From Betaproteobacteria bacterium (lineage in GTDB: Bacteria > Pseudomonadota > Gammaproteobacteria > Burkholderiales > Casimicrobiaceae): 64,000 bases of DNA. Location of the stretch: NCBI GenBank assembly GCA_016716425.1, contig JADJWJ010000005.1, positions 247,210 to 311,209 of the forward strand, written 5' to 3'. The position numbers and the translations under genes are program-made. The notes below the pieces were generated by a model that saw nothing but the letters and a program-made list of their open reading frames with translations, had not been told where the DNA came from and did not search any database. Of the stretch, positions 42,961 through 52,283 are shown one piece after another. The stretch's first letter is position 1. Each line of letters starts with the position of its first letter.

Positions 42961-45528
42961 ATGTGGCGCAGCCTGCTGACCGATCTGGAGTCCGTGCTGA
43001 AGGGCGCGAAGCCCGCGGACCTGATCCGCGTGCCCAAGTCCGGCCCCGCATCGCGCGGCGAGGACGCCGCCGCGTTCTCCGAGTGGCTGCCGTACCGCGC
43101 CTGGATCGCGGACCGCCAGGTCTTCGTCAATCTCGACGCGCTGGGCTTCTGCCTGGAAGTGCGACCGCAATCCGGCGCCGACGAGGAGATGGCGCGCGTG
43201 CTGACCGCGCTCTACGCGGCCTCTCCGCCCGGCACGGGCATCCAGTTCCACCTGTACGCGAGCCCCGCGATTCGCGCGCCGCTGGCGCGCTACGCGAACC
43301 TGCGTCTGGCCGACGACGTCGTCCCGGAGCTCGACACCCTCGGCCGCGCCGGCCGGCACACCAACATCCACCGCACCATGGCCCGGCGTCGTGCCGGGCA
43401 CTACCTGCAGGGCAGCCGGACATCGCTGCTGTCCGCGCAGAGCTACCTGTTCCGCGACTACCGGCTGGTGGTCAGCGTCTCGCTTCCCGGCAGCCCGGAG
43501 AATCTCTCGCGCCTGGAGGAGTTGCTGCTGCTGCGCGACGGGATCCGGGCCACGCTGCACGCCGCCGGCTTCCCGTCCCGTTCGTGGACGGCGGAGGACC
43601 TGATCAACTGGGTCTCCGCGCTGCTCGACCCGCACCGGCAAACCGGCGACGCCATCCCGCTCACCTACGACGACGGGCGCGAGCTGCGCGACCAGGTGAT
43701 CGACCGGGCCACGCGCCTGCGCATCGACCGCCAAGGCATCGGCCTGGCCAACCCGGCCGCCGACCTGCAAACCGAGCTTCGCCTGATGTCGGTGCGCGCC
43801 TTCCCGCCGCGCTTCGCGCTGTGGAACGCCGGCAGCCTGATCGGCGACCTCTACCAGGGCACGCTGCAGTACCCCTGCCCGTTCCTGCTCACGCTGGGCG
43901 TGCACGTGCTCGACGCCGAGGCCACCCGCAACTGGGCCTTCCTCAAGGCCGCCCGCGCCACCACGAACGCCACCAGCTACATGGCGCGCTTCCTGCCCGA
44001 CCTGCAGGAGCGCAAGGCCGACTGGGACATCGTGCTGAAGGCGATGGACGACGGCCAGCAGCTCGTCGACCTCAACCTGCAGCTCGCGCTCTTCGCCGAG
44101 CCGCACGCGGTGACCCGGGCCGAACAGGCGGCGCGCGCCATCTTCCGTGCGCGCGGCTTCGAACTCTCCAGCGACACGATGATGATGACGCAGGCCCTCA
44201 TCGGCTCGCTGCCGATGACGCTCTCGGCGCCGTTCCACGCCGATCTGCAGCGCATGAAGCGCGTCACCACCAAGACCTCGGCGAACGCGGTGCATCTGGC
44301 GCCGCTCGTCGCCGAGTGGCAGGGCACGGGCACGCCGGTGCTTCTGTTCGGCGGGCGGCGCGGCCAGATCATGCAGATCGACGTGTACGACAACCCGGCG
44401 GGCAACTACAACGTGGCGATCGCCGGCACGTCGGGCTCGGGCAAGTCGCTGCTGCTGAACGAGATCGCCGCCGCCTACCTCGGCACCGGCGCGCGCGTCT
44501 GGATCATCGACGTCGGCCGCTCCTACGAGAAGGCGTGCCGCAACTTCGGCGGCAGCTTCATCGAGTTCACCGAGGACGCCGCGCTGTCGCTCAACCCGTT
44601 CCCCCTGGTCGAGGACATCGACGAGGACATGGAACTGCTGCAGCCGCTGCTCGCGCAGATGGTGTCCCCGCGCGAGTCGCTCGACGGCTTCCAGTACTCG
44701 ACGCTGGGCGCGGCGATCAAGAAGGTCTGGAAGGCCAAGGGCCGCGCCATGACCGTCACCGACATTCACGACCTGCTCGCGACCGGACGCCTCGACGACG
44801 ACGGCGCGCCGTCCGCCGGCGAAGGCGACCGGCGGCTGAAGGACCTCGCCGCGATGCTGCACCCCTACACGCGCGACGGCGCCTACGGGAAGTACTTCGA
44901 TTCCGAGGCCAGCATCGACTTCGGCGCCGACCTCATCGTGCTGGAGCTCGAGGAGCTCAAGTCCAAGAAGGATCTGCAGACCGTGGTGCTGCTGATCGTC
45001 ATGTACCGCATCACGCGCGAGATGTACTTCTCTCGCGACCGCAAGAAGATCGTGATCATCGACGAGGCCTGGGACCTGCTCTCCGGCGGCGCCACCGCCG
45101 AGTTCATCGAGGCCGGCTACCGCCGAGCGCGCAAGTACAAGGGCGCCTTCATGTCGGCCACCCAGGGCGTGGACGACTACTACCGCAACCCGGCGGCGAA
45201 GGCGGCACTGGACAACTCCGACTGGATGTTCCTGCTGCGCCAGAAGCCCGAGTCGATCGAGATGATGGACAAGCTCGGTCAACTCACGATGGACGATGCG
45301 ATGAAGCGGCTGCTGCTGTCGCTGCGCACCGAGCACGGCGCCTACTCCGAGGTCTTCATCCACTCGCCGGCCGGCAACGGCATCGGCCGGCTGATCGTCG
45401 ATCCGTACAGCCTGCTGCTCTTCAGCAGCCGCGCCGAGGACTTCAACGCCATCAACGCCAAGCGCGCGGCGGGCCTGGACGTCTCCGCGGCGATCGACGC
45501 GGTGCTGCGCGAACGGGGGCTCGCGTGA
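42961..45528 (+). CDS. traC: TraC-type T4SS ATPase
   Basis: An 855-residue VirB4-like ATPase driving pilus assembly. Walker A GTSGSGKSLLL at about residue 483, Walker B KIVIIDEAWDLL near 700, and the C-terminal RecA-like lobe with ...SLRTEHGAYSEVFIHSP. The N-terminal 450 residues are the CagE-TrbE-VirB domain. Last base pairs of the stop overlap the GTG of the next gene. Confidence 0.92.
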   Translation: MWRSLLTDLESVLKGAKPADLIRVPKSGPASRGEDAAAFSEWLPYRAWIADRQVFVNLDALGFCLEVRPQSGADEEMARVLTALYAASPPGTGIQFHLYASPAIRAPLARYANLRLADDVVPELDTLGRAGRHTNIHRTMARRRAGHYLQGSRTSLLSAQSYLFRDYRLVVSVSLPGSPENLSRLEELLLLRDGIRATLHAAGFPSRSWTAEDLINWVSALLDPHRQTGDAIPLTYDDGRELRDQVIDRATRLRIDRQGIGLANPAADLQTELRLMSVRAFPPRFALWNAGSLIGDLYQGTLQYPCPFLLTLGVHVLDAEATRNWAFLKAARATTNATSYMARFLPDLQERKADWDIVLKAMDDGQQLVDLNLQLALFAEPHAVTRAEQAARAIFRARGFELSSDTMMMTQALIGSLPMTLSAPFHADLQRMKRVTTKTSANAVHLAPLVAEWQGTGTPVLLFGGRRGQIMQIDVYDNPAGNYNVAIAGTSGSGKSLLLNEIAAAYLGTGARVWIIDVGRSYEKACRNFGGSFIEFTEDAALSLNPFPLVEDIDEDMELLQPLLAQMVSPRESLDGFQYSTLGAAIKKVWKAKGRAMTVTDIHDLLATGRLDDDGAPSAGEGDRRLKDLAAMLHPYTRDGAYGKYFDSEASIDFGADLIVLELEELKSKKDLQTVVLLIVMYRITREMYFSRDRKKIVIIDEAWDLLSGGATAEFIEAGYRRARKYKGAFMSATQGVDDYYRNPAAKAALDNSDWMFLLRQKPESIEMMDKLGQLTMDDAMKRLLLSLRTEHGAYSEVFIHSPAGNGIGRLIVDPYSLLLFSSRAEDFNAINAKRAAGLDVSAAIDAVLRERGLA

Positions 45529-45890
45529 ACGCACGGGCCGCCGCCCTGCTCGTGGGCGCCAACGCGCTGGTGAGCGCCGCGCTGATCGCACTCGTTCACC
45601 TGTGGCTCGTGCCCGAGCGCCTGCCGGCGCTGGCCGTGCTGGACGTGGCGGAGCTCTATCGCCTGAAGGAGCTGCAGGTCGCCGCGGTGCTGGTCAAGCG
45701 CGACGCCAGCGACGAGGAGCGCGCCGGCGCACTGCGTCGCGCCGCGGGCTTCGGCACGGAGGTGAGCACGCTGCTCCAGGCGCTGCCGGGCGAGTGCCGC
45801 TGCATCGTGCTGGCGCGTGGCGCCGTGATGGGCTCCGAACCCCTGCTGCGAGACCTGACGCCGGACGTGCGGCGCCGGCTCGGCCTGTAG
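45525..45890 (+). CDS. TrbI-like small pilus protein
   Basis: A 121-residue protein with one N-terminal membrane helix (LLVGANALVSAALIALVHLWLV) and an acidic periplasmic part. In F-type operons TrbI occupies this place between traC and traW. GTG at 45525 overlaps the traC stop. Sequence support is mainly from layout, so family assignment is moderate. Confidence 0.65.
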   Translation: MNARAAALLVGANALVSAALIALVHLWLVPERLPALAVLDVAELYRLKELQVAAVLVKRDASDEERAGALRRAAGFGTEVSTLLQALPGECRCIVLARGAVMGSEPLLRDLTPDVRRRLGL

Positions 45891-45907
45891 CTGCATCGGG
45901 AGTCCGC

Positions 45908-46462
45908 ATGCGCACCCTGTTCCTGCATCGACGCTGGCGCGACCGTTTCGCATCGAGCGGACGATTCCGGCTGCGCACGTTCGCCGAGCGCTCGGTCGAA
46001 CACCTGAAGCACTGGGCCTTCGTCTACGTCGCGATCGCCGCGATCGCGCTCTGGTTTCACGCCCACTATGGCTTCGGGCTGAACGCCTCGCCGAGCCTGC
46101 CGCACCGGCTCTTCCTCATCCACAAGGGCGAGATGCCCAGCCGAGGCGACTTCGTCGCCTTCCGCTGGGCCGGCGGCGGACCGTACCCGGCGGGCGTCAC
46201 CTTCATCAAGGTGCTCGCCGGCATGCCCGGCGACGAGGTCACGCGCGACGCGCAGGGCTTCCACCTCAACGGCGTTCCGGTGGGCGTGCCCAAGCCGGTG
46301 AGCCGGCAAGGTCAGGTGCTCGAACCCGGTCCCACCGGCCGGATTCCGGAGGGCCGCTACTACGTGCAAGCCGGACACCCGGACAGCCTCGACTCCCGGT
46401 ACCAGCTGACCGGCTGGATCCACGCATCTCAGATCATCGGGCGGGCCGATGCGCTCTTCTGA
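45908..46462 (+). CDS. S26-family signal peptidase of the transfer operon (TraF/TrhF type)
   Basis: A 184-residue membrane peptidase. One membrane segment near residues 33-55; the S26 box SPSLPHRLFLIHKGE provides the catalytic Ser, and the Lys lies in TFIKVLAGMPGDEV. It processes the pilin or cyclises it in related systems. The ATG at 45908 was chosen; the frame upstream is open but lacks family features. Overlaps traW by 14 bp. Confidence 0.85.
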   Translation: MRTLFLHRRWRDRFASSGRFRLRTFAERSVEHLKHWAFVYVAIAAIALWFHAHYGFGLNASPSLPHRLFLIHKGEMPSRGDFVAFRWAGGGPYPAGVTFIKVLAGMPGDEVTRDAQGFHLNGVPVGVPKPVSRQGQVLEPGPTGRIPEGRYYVQAGHPDSLDSRYQLTGWIHASQIIGRADALF

Positions 46463-47114
46463 CCGCGCGATCGCAAGCGGCACGGCCTGCGGCAGGCCGC
46501 TGCGCCTCGCAGCGGTGGTCTTCGCCGTCATGTTCACGACGGTGTCCGCCCGCGCCCAGGACCTTGGCGTCATCGGCCCGGTCTACCCGATCGCCGAGCC
46601 GAACCTGCTGGAAGTGATCCTCGGGAAACTTCGCGCGGCCGGCGAGGACGGCACGCTCGCCCGTCTGCAACGCGAGTCGCTGGCACGGGTCAGGCGAGGC
46701 GTCGAAGACCCGGCGCCGGTGGCGGGGCTCTCGCGCACCCGCCAACCGCGGCGCTTCCACCACGACCCGAGCATCGTCGTGCAGGAGGCCATCCGCGACG
46801 CCGACGGCCGGGTCATCGTGCCGCCCGGCACGGTGGTCAATCCGCTCGACACCGTGACCTTGAGCCAGGCGCTGCTCTTCATCGACGCGCGCGATCGCGA
46901 GCAGGTCGCGCGTGCACGCAAGCTCATCGACGAGCGCCAGGGCAAGGTGAAGGTGATCCTCACCGGCGGGTCCTACCTGGACCTGATGCGCCGCTGGCAG
47001 CGGCCGGTGTTCTACGACCAGCAGGGCAACCTCACGACGAAGCTCGGCATCCGTCAGGTGCCCGCGCTCGTCACCCAGGACGGCAGGAGGCTGCGCATCG
47101 ATGAGCTGCTGTAG
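46449..47114 (+). CDS. traW: TraW-type pilus assembly protein
   Basis: A 221-residue exported protein: signal peptide of about 36 residues, then the TraW pattern (DLGVIGPVYPIAEPNLLEVI, later RPVFYDQQGNLTTKLGIRQVPALV). It works with TrbC and TraU in the periplasm. The end overlaps traU by 14 bp. Confidence 0.87.
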   Translation: MRSSDRAIASGTACGRPLRLAAVVFAVMFTTVSARAQDLGVIGPVYPIAEPNLLEVILGKLRAAGEDGTLARLQRESLARVRRGVEDPAPVAGLSRTRQPRRFHHDPSIVVQEAIRDADGRVIVPPGTVVNPLDTVTLSQALLFIDARDREQVARARKLIDERQGKVKVILTGGSYLDLMRRWQRPVFYDQQGNLTTKLGIRQVPALVTQDGRRLRIDELL

Positions 47115-48144
47115 CCCCGTCCACCGGCAGCCAGGTCGCCCGCGCGCGGCGCTGTGGCTCGCGCTCGCCCTGTGGCTGCTCGCGCTGCTGCCCGGCCCCG
47201 CCGCGGCCGGCCCCACCTGCCACGGCCGCTTCATGAACCCGATCACCGACATCTGCTGGAGCTGCCTGTTCCCGCTCACCATCGGCTCGGCATCGATCCT
47301 CTCCGACGGTCAGCCCGACATCGGCAATCCGTCCTCGCCGGTCTGCTACTGCAGCAACCCGCCCCGCATCGGCGTGTCGATCGGCTTCTGGGAGCCGGTG
47401 CGCATGGTGGACGTGACGCGCACGCCCTTCTGCATGGTCGGCCTGGGCGGCATCGCGCTGGACCCCGGACTCGACGTGCCGCGCGGCGCCCACGTCGGAC
47501 ACGACAGCCAGACGCGCAACAGCTTCTATCACGCGCACTGGTACGCCAACCCGATCCTCACCTGGCTGGAGGTGCTGCTCGACTTCCCGTGCCTGGAGAA
47601 GGGCTCGCTCGACCTGGCCTATCTCACCGAGGTCGATCCGCTGTGGGCCGACGACGAGCTCACCGCCATCCTGAACCCCGAAGCGGTGCTGTTCGCCAAC
47701 GCGCCCGCCAAAGCGGCGTGCGCCGCCGACTGCGTGGCCGCAACCGCCGGCATGCCGATCGCGAGCCTCTTCTGGTGCGCCGGCTGCCAGGGCTCGATCT
47801 ACCCGATGGGTGGCCACGTCGCCACCCACATCGGCGGCGTGCAGGCCTCCACGCTGATCACCCAGCGCATGACCGCGAAGATGCACCGGCAGCTGGTGAC
47901 GTTCACCGGCGCCGGGTCGGCGGGGCTCTGCGGCTACTACCCGCTGCCGATCATGGACAAGACCCACTACAAGCTGCAGATGGTCTACCCGGTGCCGGCC
48001 ACCGCCAAGGAAGCCGGCCAGTGCTGCCAGCCCTACGGCCGCACGACGATGATCTGGGGCGCGGGCAAGTCCTACCCGGTCTCGGGCGAGGACTTCGCGT
48101 ACCAGATCTTCCGCAAGAGGAACTGCTGTGCCGGCGCGTACTGA
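47101..48144 (+). CDS. traU: TraU-type pilus assembly protein
   Basis: A 347-residue exported Cys-rich protein with a signal peptide of about 37 residues and GRFMNPITDICWSCLFPLTIG, the TraU hallmark. Many cysteines need the encoded DsbC-like isomerase. Role in pilus assembly and DNA transfer. Overlaps trbC by 17 bp. Confidence 0.92.
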   Translation: MSCCSPVHRQPGRPRAALWLALALWLLALLPGPAAAGPTCHGRFMNPITDICWSCLFPLTIGSASILSDGQPDIGNPSSPVCYCSNPPRIGVSIGFWEPVRMVDVTRTPFCMVGLGGIALDPGLDVPRGAHVGHDSQTRNSFYHAHWYANPILTWLEVLLDFPCLEKGSLDLAYLTEVDPLWADDELTAILNPEAVLFANAPAKAACAADCVAATAGMPIASLFWCAGCQGSIYPMGGHVATHIGGVQASTLITQRMTAKMHRQLVTFTGAGSAGLCGYYPLPIMDKTHYKLQMVYPVPATAKEAGQCCQPYGRTTMIWGAGKSYPVSGEDFAYQIFRKRNCCAGAY

Positions 48145-48826
48145 GATCCGCGCCGTCGCCGCGGCCGCCTGCGCGCTCGGCTTGCTCGCCGCCGGCATCG
48201 CGCTCGCCCAGGCGCCGCGCTGGCCCGATGCCGACGACATCGAGCGGGCACGGAAAGCCCACCCCTTCCCGCAAGCCGATCGTCTCGGCGCTCAACCGGT
48301 GCCCGCGCCGCCGCGCGTGAACCTGCCTCCCGCTGCGGCACCCACCGACATCGAAGCACTTGCCCGGGCTGGCGCGCGTCTCGGCAGCCCGTCCGCACAG
48401 ACCACGGCCGCGAGCCCGCTTCGCATCTTCATCACCCTGGAGATGCCCCGCGCGAGCCTGCAGCTGCTGACCGATCAAGCCGCGCGCAGCGGCGCGGTCC
48501 TGGTGCTGCGGGGCCTGAAGGCCAACTCGATGCGCGAGACCCTCGCGGCCGTCTCCAGCCTGATCGGTGAGCGTCAAGTGGCGTGGGTGATCGACCCGGA
48601 AGCCTTCGCACGCCATCGCATCGAACGCGCGCCGACCTTCGTGCTGAGTCTCGACGATCGCGGCGACACGGCGACGAGCTGCGGCACGGACTGCCGCACG
48701 CCTCCGGCCTTCGTCAGCGTGTCCGGAGACGTGAGCCTCGACCACGCGCTGGACACGCTGGCCAGGCAGCGCCCCGAAGCGCGACCGCTGGTGGCGCCGC
48801 TGCTCGCGCGGCTGAAGGGCTCCTGA
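48128..48826 (+). CDS. trbC: TrbC-type pilus assembly protein
   Basis: A 232-residue protein with a signal peptide (about 26 residues) and a thioredoxin-like C-terminal region (RIFITLEMPRASLQLLTDQAARSGAVLVLRGL), the TrbC_Ftype pattern. GTG start at 48128. A partner of TraW; in some elements the two are fused. Confidence 0.85.
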   Translation: MPARTEIRAVAAAACALGLLAAGIALAQAPRWPDADDIERARKAHPFPQADRLGAQPVPAPPRVNLPPAAAPTDIEALARAGARLGSPSAQTTAASPLRIFITLEMPRASLQLLTDQAARSGAVLVLRGLKANSMRETLAAVSSLIGERQVAWVIDPEAFARHRIERAPTFVLSLDDRGDTATSCGTDCRTPPAFVSVSGDVSLDHALDTLARQRPEARPLVAPLLARLKGS

Positions 48827-48828
48827 GC

Positions 48829-49821
48829 ATGCGGCCCGCAAGACGCCTCACCGGCCAGCTCGTCGCGTTCGCGGCCACGCTGCTCGCAGCGCTGCCGTCC
48901 CTCTACGCGCAATCGCCGCCAACGCAGGGTGAGGCCTTCGAGCAGGGCAAGGCACTCGGCCGGACCGGCAACGCCGCGGCCCGCGGCACCATCAGCGGCA
49001 GCACGGCGCAGTCCACCGTTCCGAACTACACCACCAATCCCCCGGAGGCGAGCTACTTCGGCAGCCCGGGGCTCGGCACCCAGGCCGCGGCGCGAGCCAG
49101 TGCCTGCGCGAGCGGCCCCGCCGCCGCCGATCCCTCCTGCACGGCAGTGCAGTTCTCGCAGACCAATCCGAGCCAACGGCCGAGCTTCAGCATCGCGCCG
49201 ACCGATCCCCTGCTCACCCGCGGTCGCGCGATCACCGCCGACCCGCAGGCCATCGCCGGAAACATCGCCGGCACCTACAGCGGCTGCGCCGTCCAGACCG
49301 TCACCACGCCGGACCGTTTCGAGACGGCGATCTGCCACCAGTACCGCACGCTGGAGACCGTCACCTGCGACAAGGTGCTGATCGTCACGCCGATCCAGAC
49401 GCCCGGCTGCTCGGCCGGTCAGTTCCTCACCCGCGTCACCGCCGACCCCTGCCCCGCCTGCATCGACTACCTGGCCTTCGACTTCAGCTGCGGGACCAAC
49501 AGCTACACGATGCACGTCTTCACGATCGACAAGGGCAGTGGCCAGGTCTACATGGACCTCGGCTCGCAGGACGTCCCCGGCAGCCTGAACACGCAGATCC
49601 CGCAGACCCCGGGCCCCTCGCGGATCGACGGCTTCTTCTGCTACCAGACCTACTACAGCCAGAGCTGCGCCGGCCCCAACTGCACCATCGGCGCGTGGTT
49701 CTACAACCCCTGCCAGGGCACGAGCTACTACGGCGCCAACACCTTCGCGATGCCGACCACGGTCAGCTTCAGCGACACCTGGGACAACCAGTGCGCGACG
49801 CTGGAGGCGCGCTCGCAATGA
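48829..49821 (+). CDS. TraN N-terminal-part-like mating-pair stabilisation protein
   Basis: A 330-residue exported protein with a signal peptide of about 27 residues. It resembles the N-terminal half of the F-type mating-pair stabilisation protein TraN, with many cysteines (ACASGPAAADPSC, CAVQT, CDKVL). It ends in ATGA overlap with the next gene, which has its own signal peptide and resembles the TraN C-terminal half. Thus TraN seems to be made as two separate exported proteins here. Confidence 0.7.
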   Translation: MRPARRLTGQLVAFAATLLAALPSLYAQSPPTQGEAFEQGKALGRTGNAAARGTISGSTAQSTVPNYTTNPPEASYFGSPGLGTQAAARASACASGPAAADPSCTAVQFSQTNPSQRPSFSIAPTDPLLTRGRAITADPQAIAGNIAGTYSGCAVQTVTTPDRFETAICHQYRTLETVTCDKVLIVTPIQTPGCSAGQFLTRVTADPCPACIDYLAFDFSCGTNSYTMHVFTIDKGSGQVYMDLGSQDVPGSLNTQIPQTPGPSRIDGFFCYQTYYSQSCAGPNCTIGAWFYNPCQGTSYYGANTFAMPTTVSFSDTWDNQCATLEARSQ

Positions 49822-51029
49822 GAGCCGCGCGGCGCTTCGCCTGGATCGCCGGCGGCGCGCTGGCGCTCTGCCTGTTCGCATCCGCGCCCGCGAGGGCCGC
49901 CGACTGCTACCAGACCGCGGAGACCTGCGTCGAAGGCCCCGAGACCCGCGACATCGGCGGCTATCCGGTGCAGCGGGACTGCTGGCGTTACCGCGCGTCC
50001 TACACCTGCGTCTCGCAGAACAGCACCGACGACTGCCAGCCCCTGCGCGACCGCGGCTGCAGCCAGGTCGATTCGCGCTGCATGGACACGAACCCCCAGG
50101 GCGCCTGCATGCTCTACGAGCAGACCTGGCAGTGCCGCGTCGCCACGGGCACCACCTCGACGGTGACGAACTGCGGCGGCCAGCAGTTCTGCCTGGACGG
50201 GCGCTGCTTCGACACCGGGTACGCGCCGGACGCCGACTTCGCGCGTGCCGTCGCCGGACTGGAAGCGCAGCGCGAAGCCGGTCGCTACCTGGACCCGAAC
50301 ACGCTGGAGGTCTTCAAGGGCTACGACAACCGCTGCCGCAAGAAGCTCTTCGGTCTGGTGAACTGCTGCAAGGGCGGCGGCACCGACGGCTCGCTCTTCT
50401 CCACCTTCAGCCTGATCACCGGCGCCGGCGGCCAGGCCATCGGCGCCATCGGCTCGAGCTACACCTACGACGCCCTCTTCACGGCCGACGCGCCCGACCT
50501 CGTGATCGCCGGCTTCGAGGCGCTGTTCGGCGCCGGCGGCGGCTCCTCGGCGCTCGCCGGGCTGATCGCCGGCGACCTGTCGGTGGGCTCCTTCGTGACC
50601 TCGCTGGTGCCGGGCCCGTGGACGCTCGCGATGCTCGCGATCCAGCTCTCCGGACTGCTGTCTTGCGAGGATGCCGAGCAGGTCCTCGCGATGAAGCGCG
50701 ATAACCGCCTCTGCCACGGCGTCGGCAGCTACTGCTCGATGCGACTGCCGATCATCCGCACCTGCATCGAGACCACCGAGACCTACTGCTGCTTCAACTC
50801 GCGCCTGTCGCGCATCATCAACGAACAGGGCCGCGCGCAACTCGGCCGCGGCTGGGGCGGCGCCCAGGGTCCCGACTGCAGCGGCTTCGCGCTCACGCAG
50901 CTCCAGGCGCTGGACTTCTCGCGCATGGACCTCAGCGAGTTCTATGCGGAGATCGCGCCCACGCTGCCGAACCTCGGCGACCTGCAGCAGCGTGCCCAGC
51001 AGAAGGTCAACAGCTACTTCGGCCCATGA
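49818..51029 (+). CDS. TraN C-terminal-part-like mating-pair stabilisation protein
   Basis: A 403-residue Cys-rich exported protein with its own signal peptide (about 27 residues, ending ARAAD). The pattern CYQTAETCVEGPETRDIGGYPV and the later LSRIINEQGRAQLG, WGGAQGPDCSGF and QLQALDFSRMDLSEF segments match the C-terminal half of TraN. Its ATG overlaps the stop of the preceding gene. Mating pair stabilisation in the outer membrane is the expected role, with the previous protein. Confidence 0.78.
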   Translation: MRAARRFAWIAGGALALCLFASAPARAADCYQTAETCVEGPETRDIGGYPVQRDCWRYRASYTCVSQNSTDDCQPLRDRGCSQVDSRCMDTNPQGACMLYEQTWQCRVATGTTSTVTNCGGQQFCLDGRCFDTGYAPDADFARAVAGLEAQREAGRYLDPNTLEVFKGYDNRCRKKLFGLVNCCKGGGTDGSLFSTFSLITGAGGQAIGAIGSSYTYDALFTADAPDLVIAGFEALFGAGGGSSALAGLIAGDLSVGSFVTSLVPGPWTLAMLAIQLSGLLSCEDAEQVLAMKRDNRLCHGVGSYCSMRLPIIRTCIETTETYCCFNSRLSRIINEQGRAQLGRGWGGAQGPDCSGFALTQLQALDFSRMDLSEFYAEIAPTLPNLGDLQQRAQQKVNSYFGP

Positions 51030-51424
51030 CCTTCATCACTGCCATCTCGCCCGTCCCGACGCGTCGCCACGCGCTCGCCGCGGTCCTGCTCGGCGCGCTG
51101 CTCGCCATGCCAGGCCAGGCACAGACGACGCAGCGCATTCCGGTCTCGGAGATCAAGCCGCTGCTGGCGCTCGCCGCCGAGCGCGGCGCGGCACATGGGG
51201 TGCTCACCGGTCCCGGCGCCGACTACATGCGTCGCCGCTTCGATGCCACCGCGCCCATCGAGATCGACGTGGCGACCTTGCACGCCCTGCCCCAGCCCGG
51301 CTGCGCGCGGCTCGAAGTCACCACGCGCCAGCGCGACGTGCTGGAGCAAGGCAAGCGCGCCGATCAGGAACTGCGCTGGCAGGTGAGCTTCTGCCGGGAC
51401 GGCAGTTTTCCGGAGAAGCGGTAG
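51026..51424 (+). CDS. Small exported protein of the transfer operon, unknown function
   Basis: A 132-residue protein with a signal peptide of about 31 residues (ending GQAQ) and no recognised family. It begins on the stop of the traN-like gene (ATGA) and is followed without spacer by traF, so it belongs to the operon and probably acts in the periplasm. Two cysteines in the mature part (CARLE and FCRDG) may form a disulfide. Confidence 0.7.
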   Translation: MTFITAISPVPTRRHALAAVLLGALLAMPGQAQTTQRIPVSEIKPLLALAAERGAAHGVLTGPGADYMRRRFDATAPIEIDVATLHALPQPGCARLEVTTRQRDVLEQGKRADQELRWQVSFCRDGSFPEKR

Positions 51425-52273
51425 ATGCGTGCGAAGCCTTCGACGACCTGCAGGACCGCGCGAATCGCCGCGGCGCTGCTGGTCATGGCCGCGGCGCTTC
51501 CGACCGCCCCGTCGTGGGCGCAAGGCGCGAGCGACGACACGAAGGCGATCGCCGCTGACCCACAAGACGCCGCGTACTGGCTGCGCAACCGCGAAGGCTG
51601 GTTCTGGTACCGCGACCCGCCCGCTGCAGCCCGTCGGCCGGCACCGCCGGCACCGAAGCCACCGCGCGAGCTGGTCGAGTTCGAGGCGATGCAGAAGCGC
51701 CTGGAAGACCTGAAGCGCGTTGCCGTCATGAACCCCACCGACGCCAACCTGACGGCCTACATGCGCTACCAGCGCATGGTGATGAACAAGTCCGAGCACT
51801 TCGCCGAGCGCTGGCAGCGCCTGGTGTGGACCGTGCCCGATCTCGACTACGGCCTGAGCGGACGGCCCACCAACGCGATGGCGATCAACGTCTTCGACGA
51901 ACAGCAGCGCGACCGGCAGGCGCAGACCATCAAGAGCCTGGCCGCCACCCACGGGCTCATCTTCGTGTTCCGCGGCGACTGCCCGCATTGCCACCGCTTC
52001 GCGCCGATCCTGAAGCGCTTCGAGGAGGAGTTCGGGTTCACCGTGCTCGCGATCAGCATGGACGGCCGCGCCATCCCCGAGTACCCGAACGCCCGGCCCG
52101 ACAACGGCATGGCCGCGCGCCTGAATGCCACGGCGGTGCCGGCGCTCTACCTCACCGCGCCCGCCACCCGCCAGATCGTCCCGGTGGGCTTCGGCGTGAT
52201 GTCGATGACCGACCTGGTCGAGCGGATCGCCGCACTCGCGCAAGACGCCCCCGCCAGCGCCCGCCAGCCCTGA
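51425..52273 (+). CDS. traF: TraF-type conjugal pilus assembly protein
   Basis: A 282-residue exported thioredoxin-fold protein: signal peptide of about 33 residues, a Pro-rich linker, and a C-terminal domain with the motif CPHC (FRGDCPHCHRFAPIL), so unlike the F plasmid form the redox pair is retained. It assists pilus assembly with TraH. Confidence 0.88.
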   Translation: MRAKPSTTCRTARIAAALLVMAAALPTAPSWAQGASDDTKAIAADPQDAAYWLRNREGWFWYRDPPAAARRPAPPAPKPPRELVEFEAMQKRLEDLKRVAVMNPTDANLTAYMRYQRMVMNKSEHFAERWQRLVWTVPDLDYGLSGRPTNAMAINVFDEQQRDRQAQTIKSLAATHGLIFVFRGDCPHCHRFAPILKRFEEEFGFTVLAISMDGRAIPEYPNARPDNGMAARLNATAVPALYLTAPATRQIVPVGFGVMSMTDLVERIAALAQDAPASARQP

Positions 52274-52283
52274 GGAACCGACC

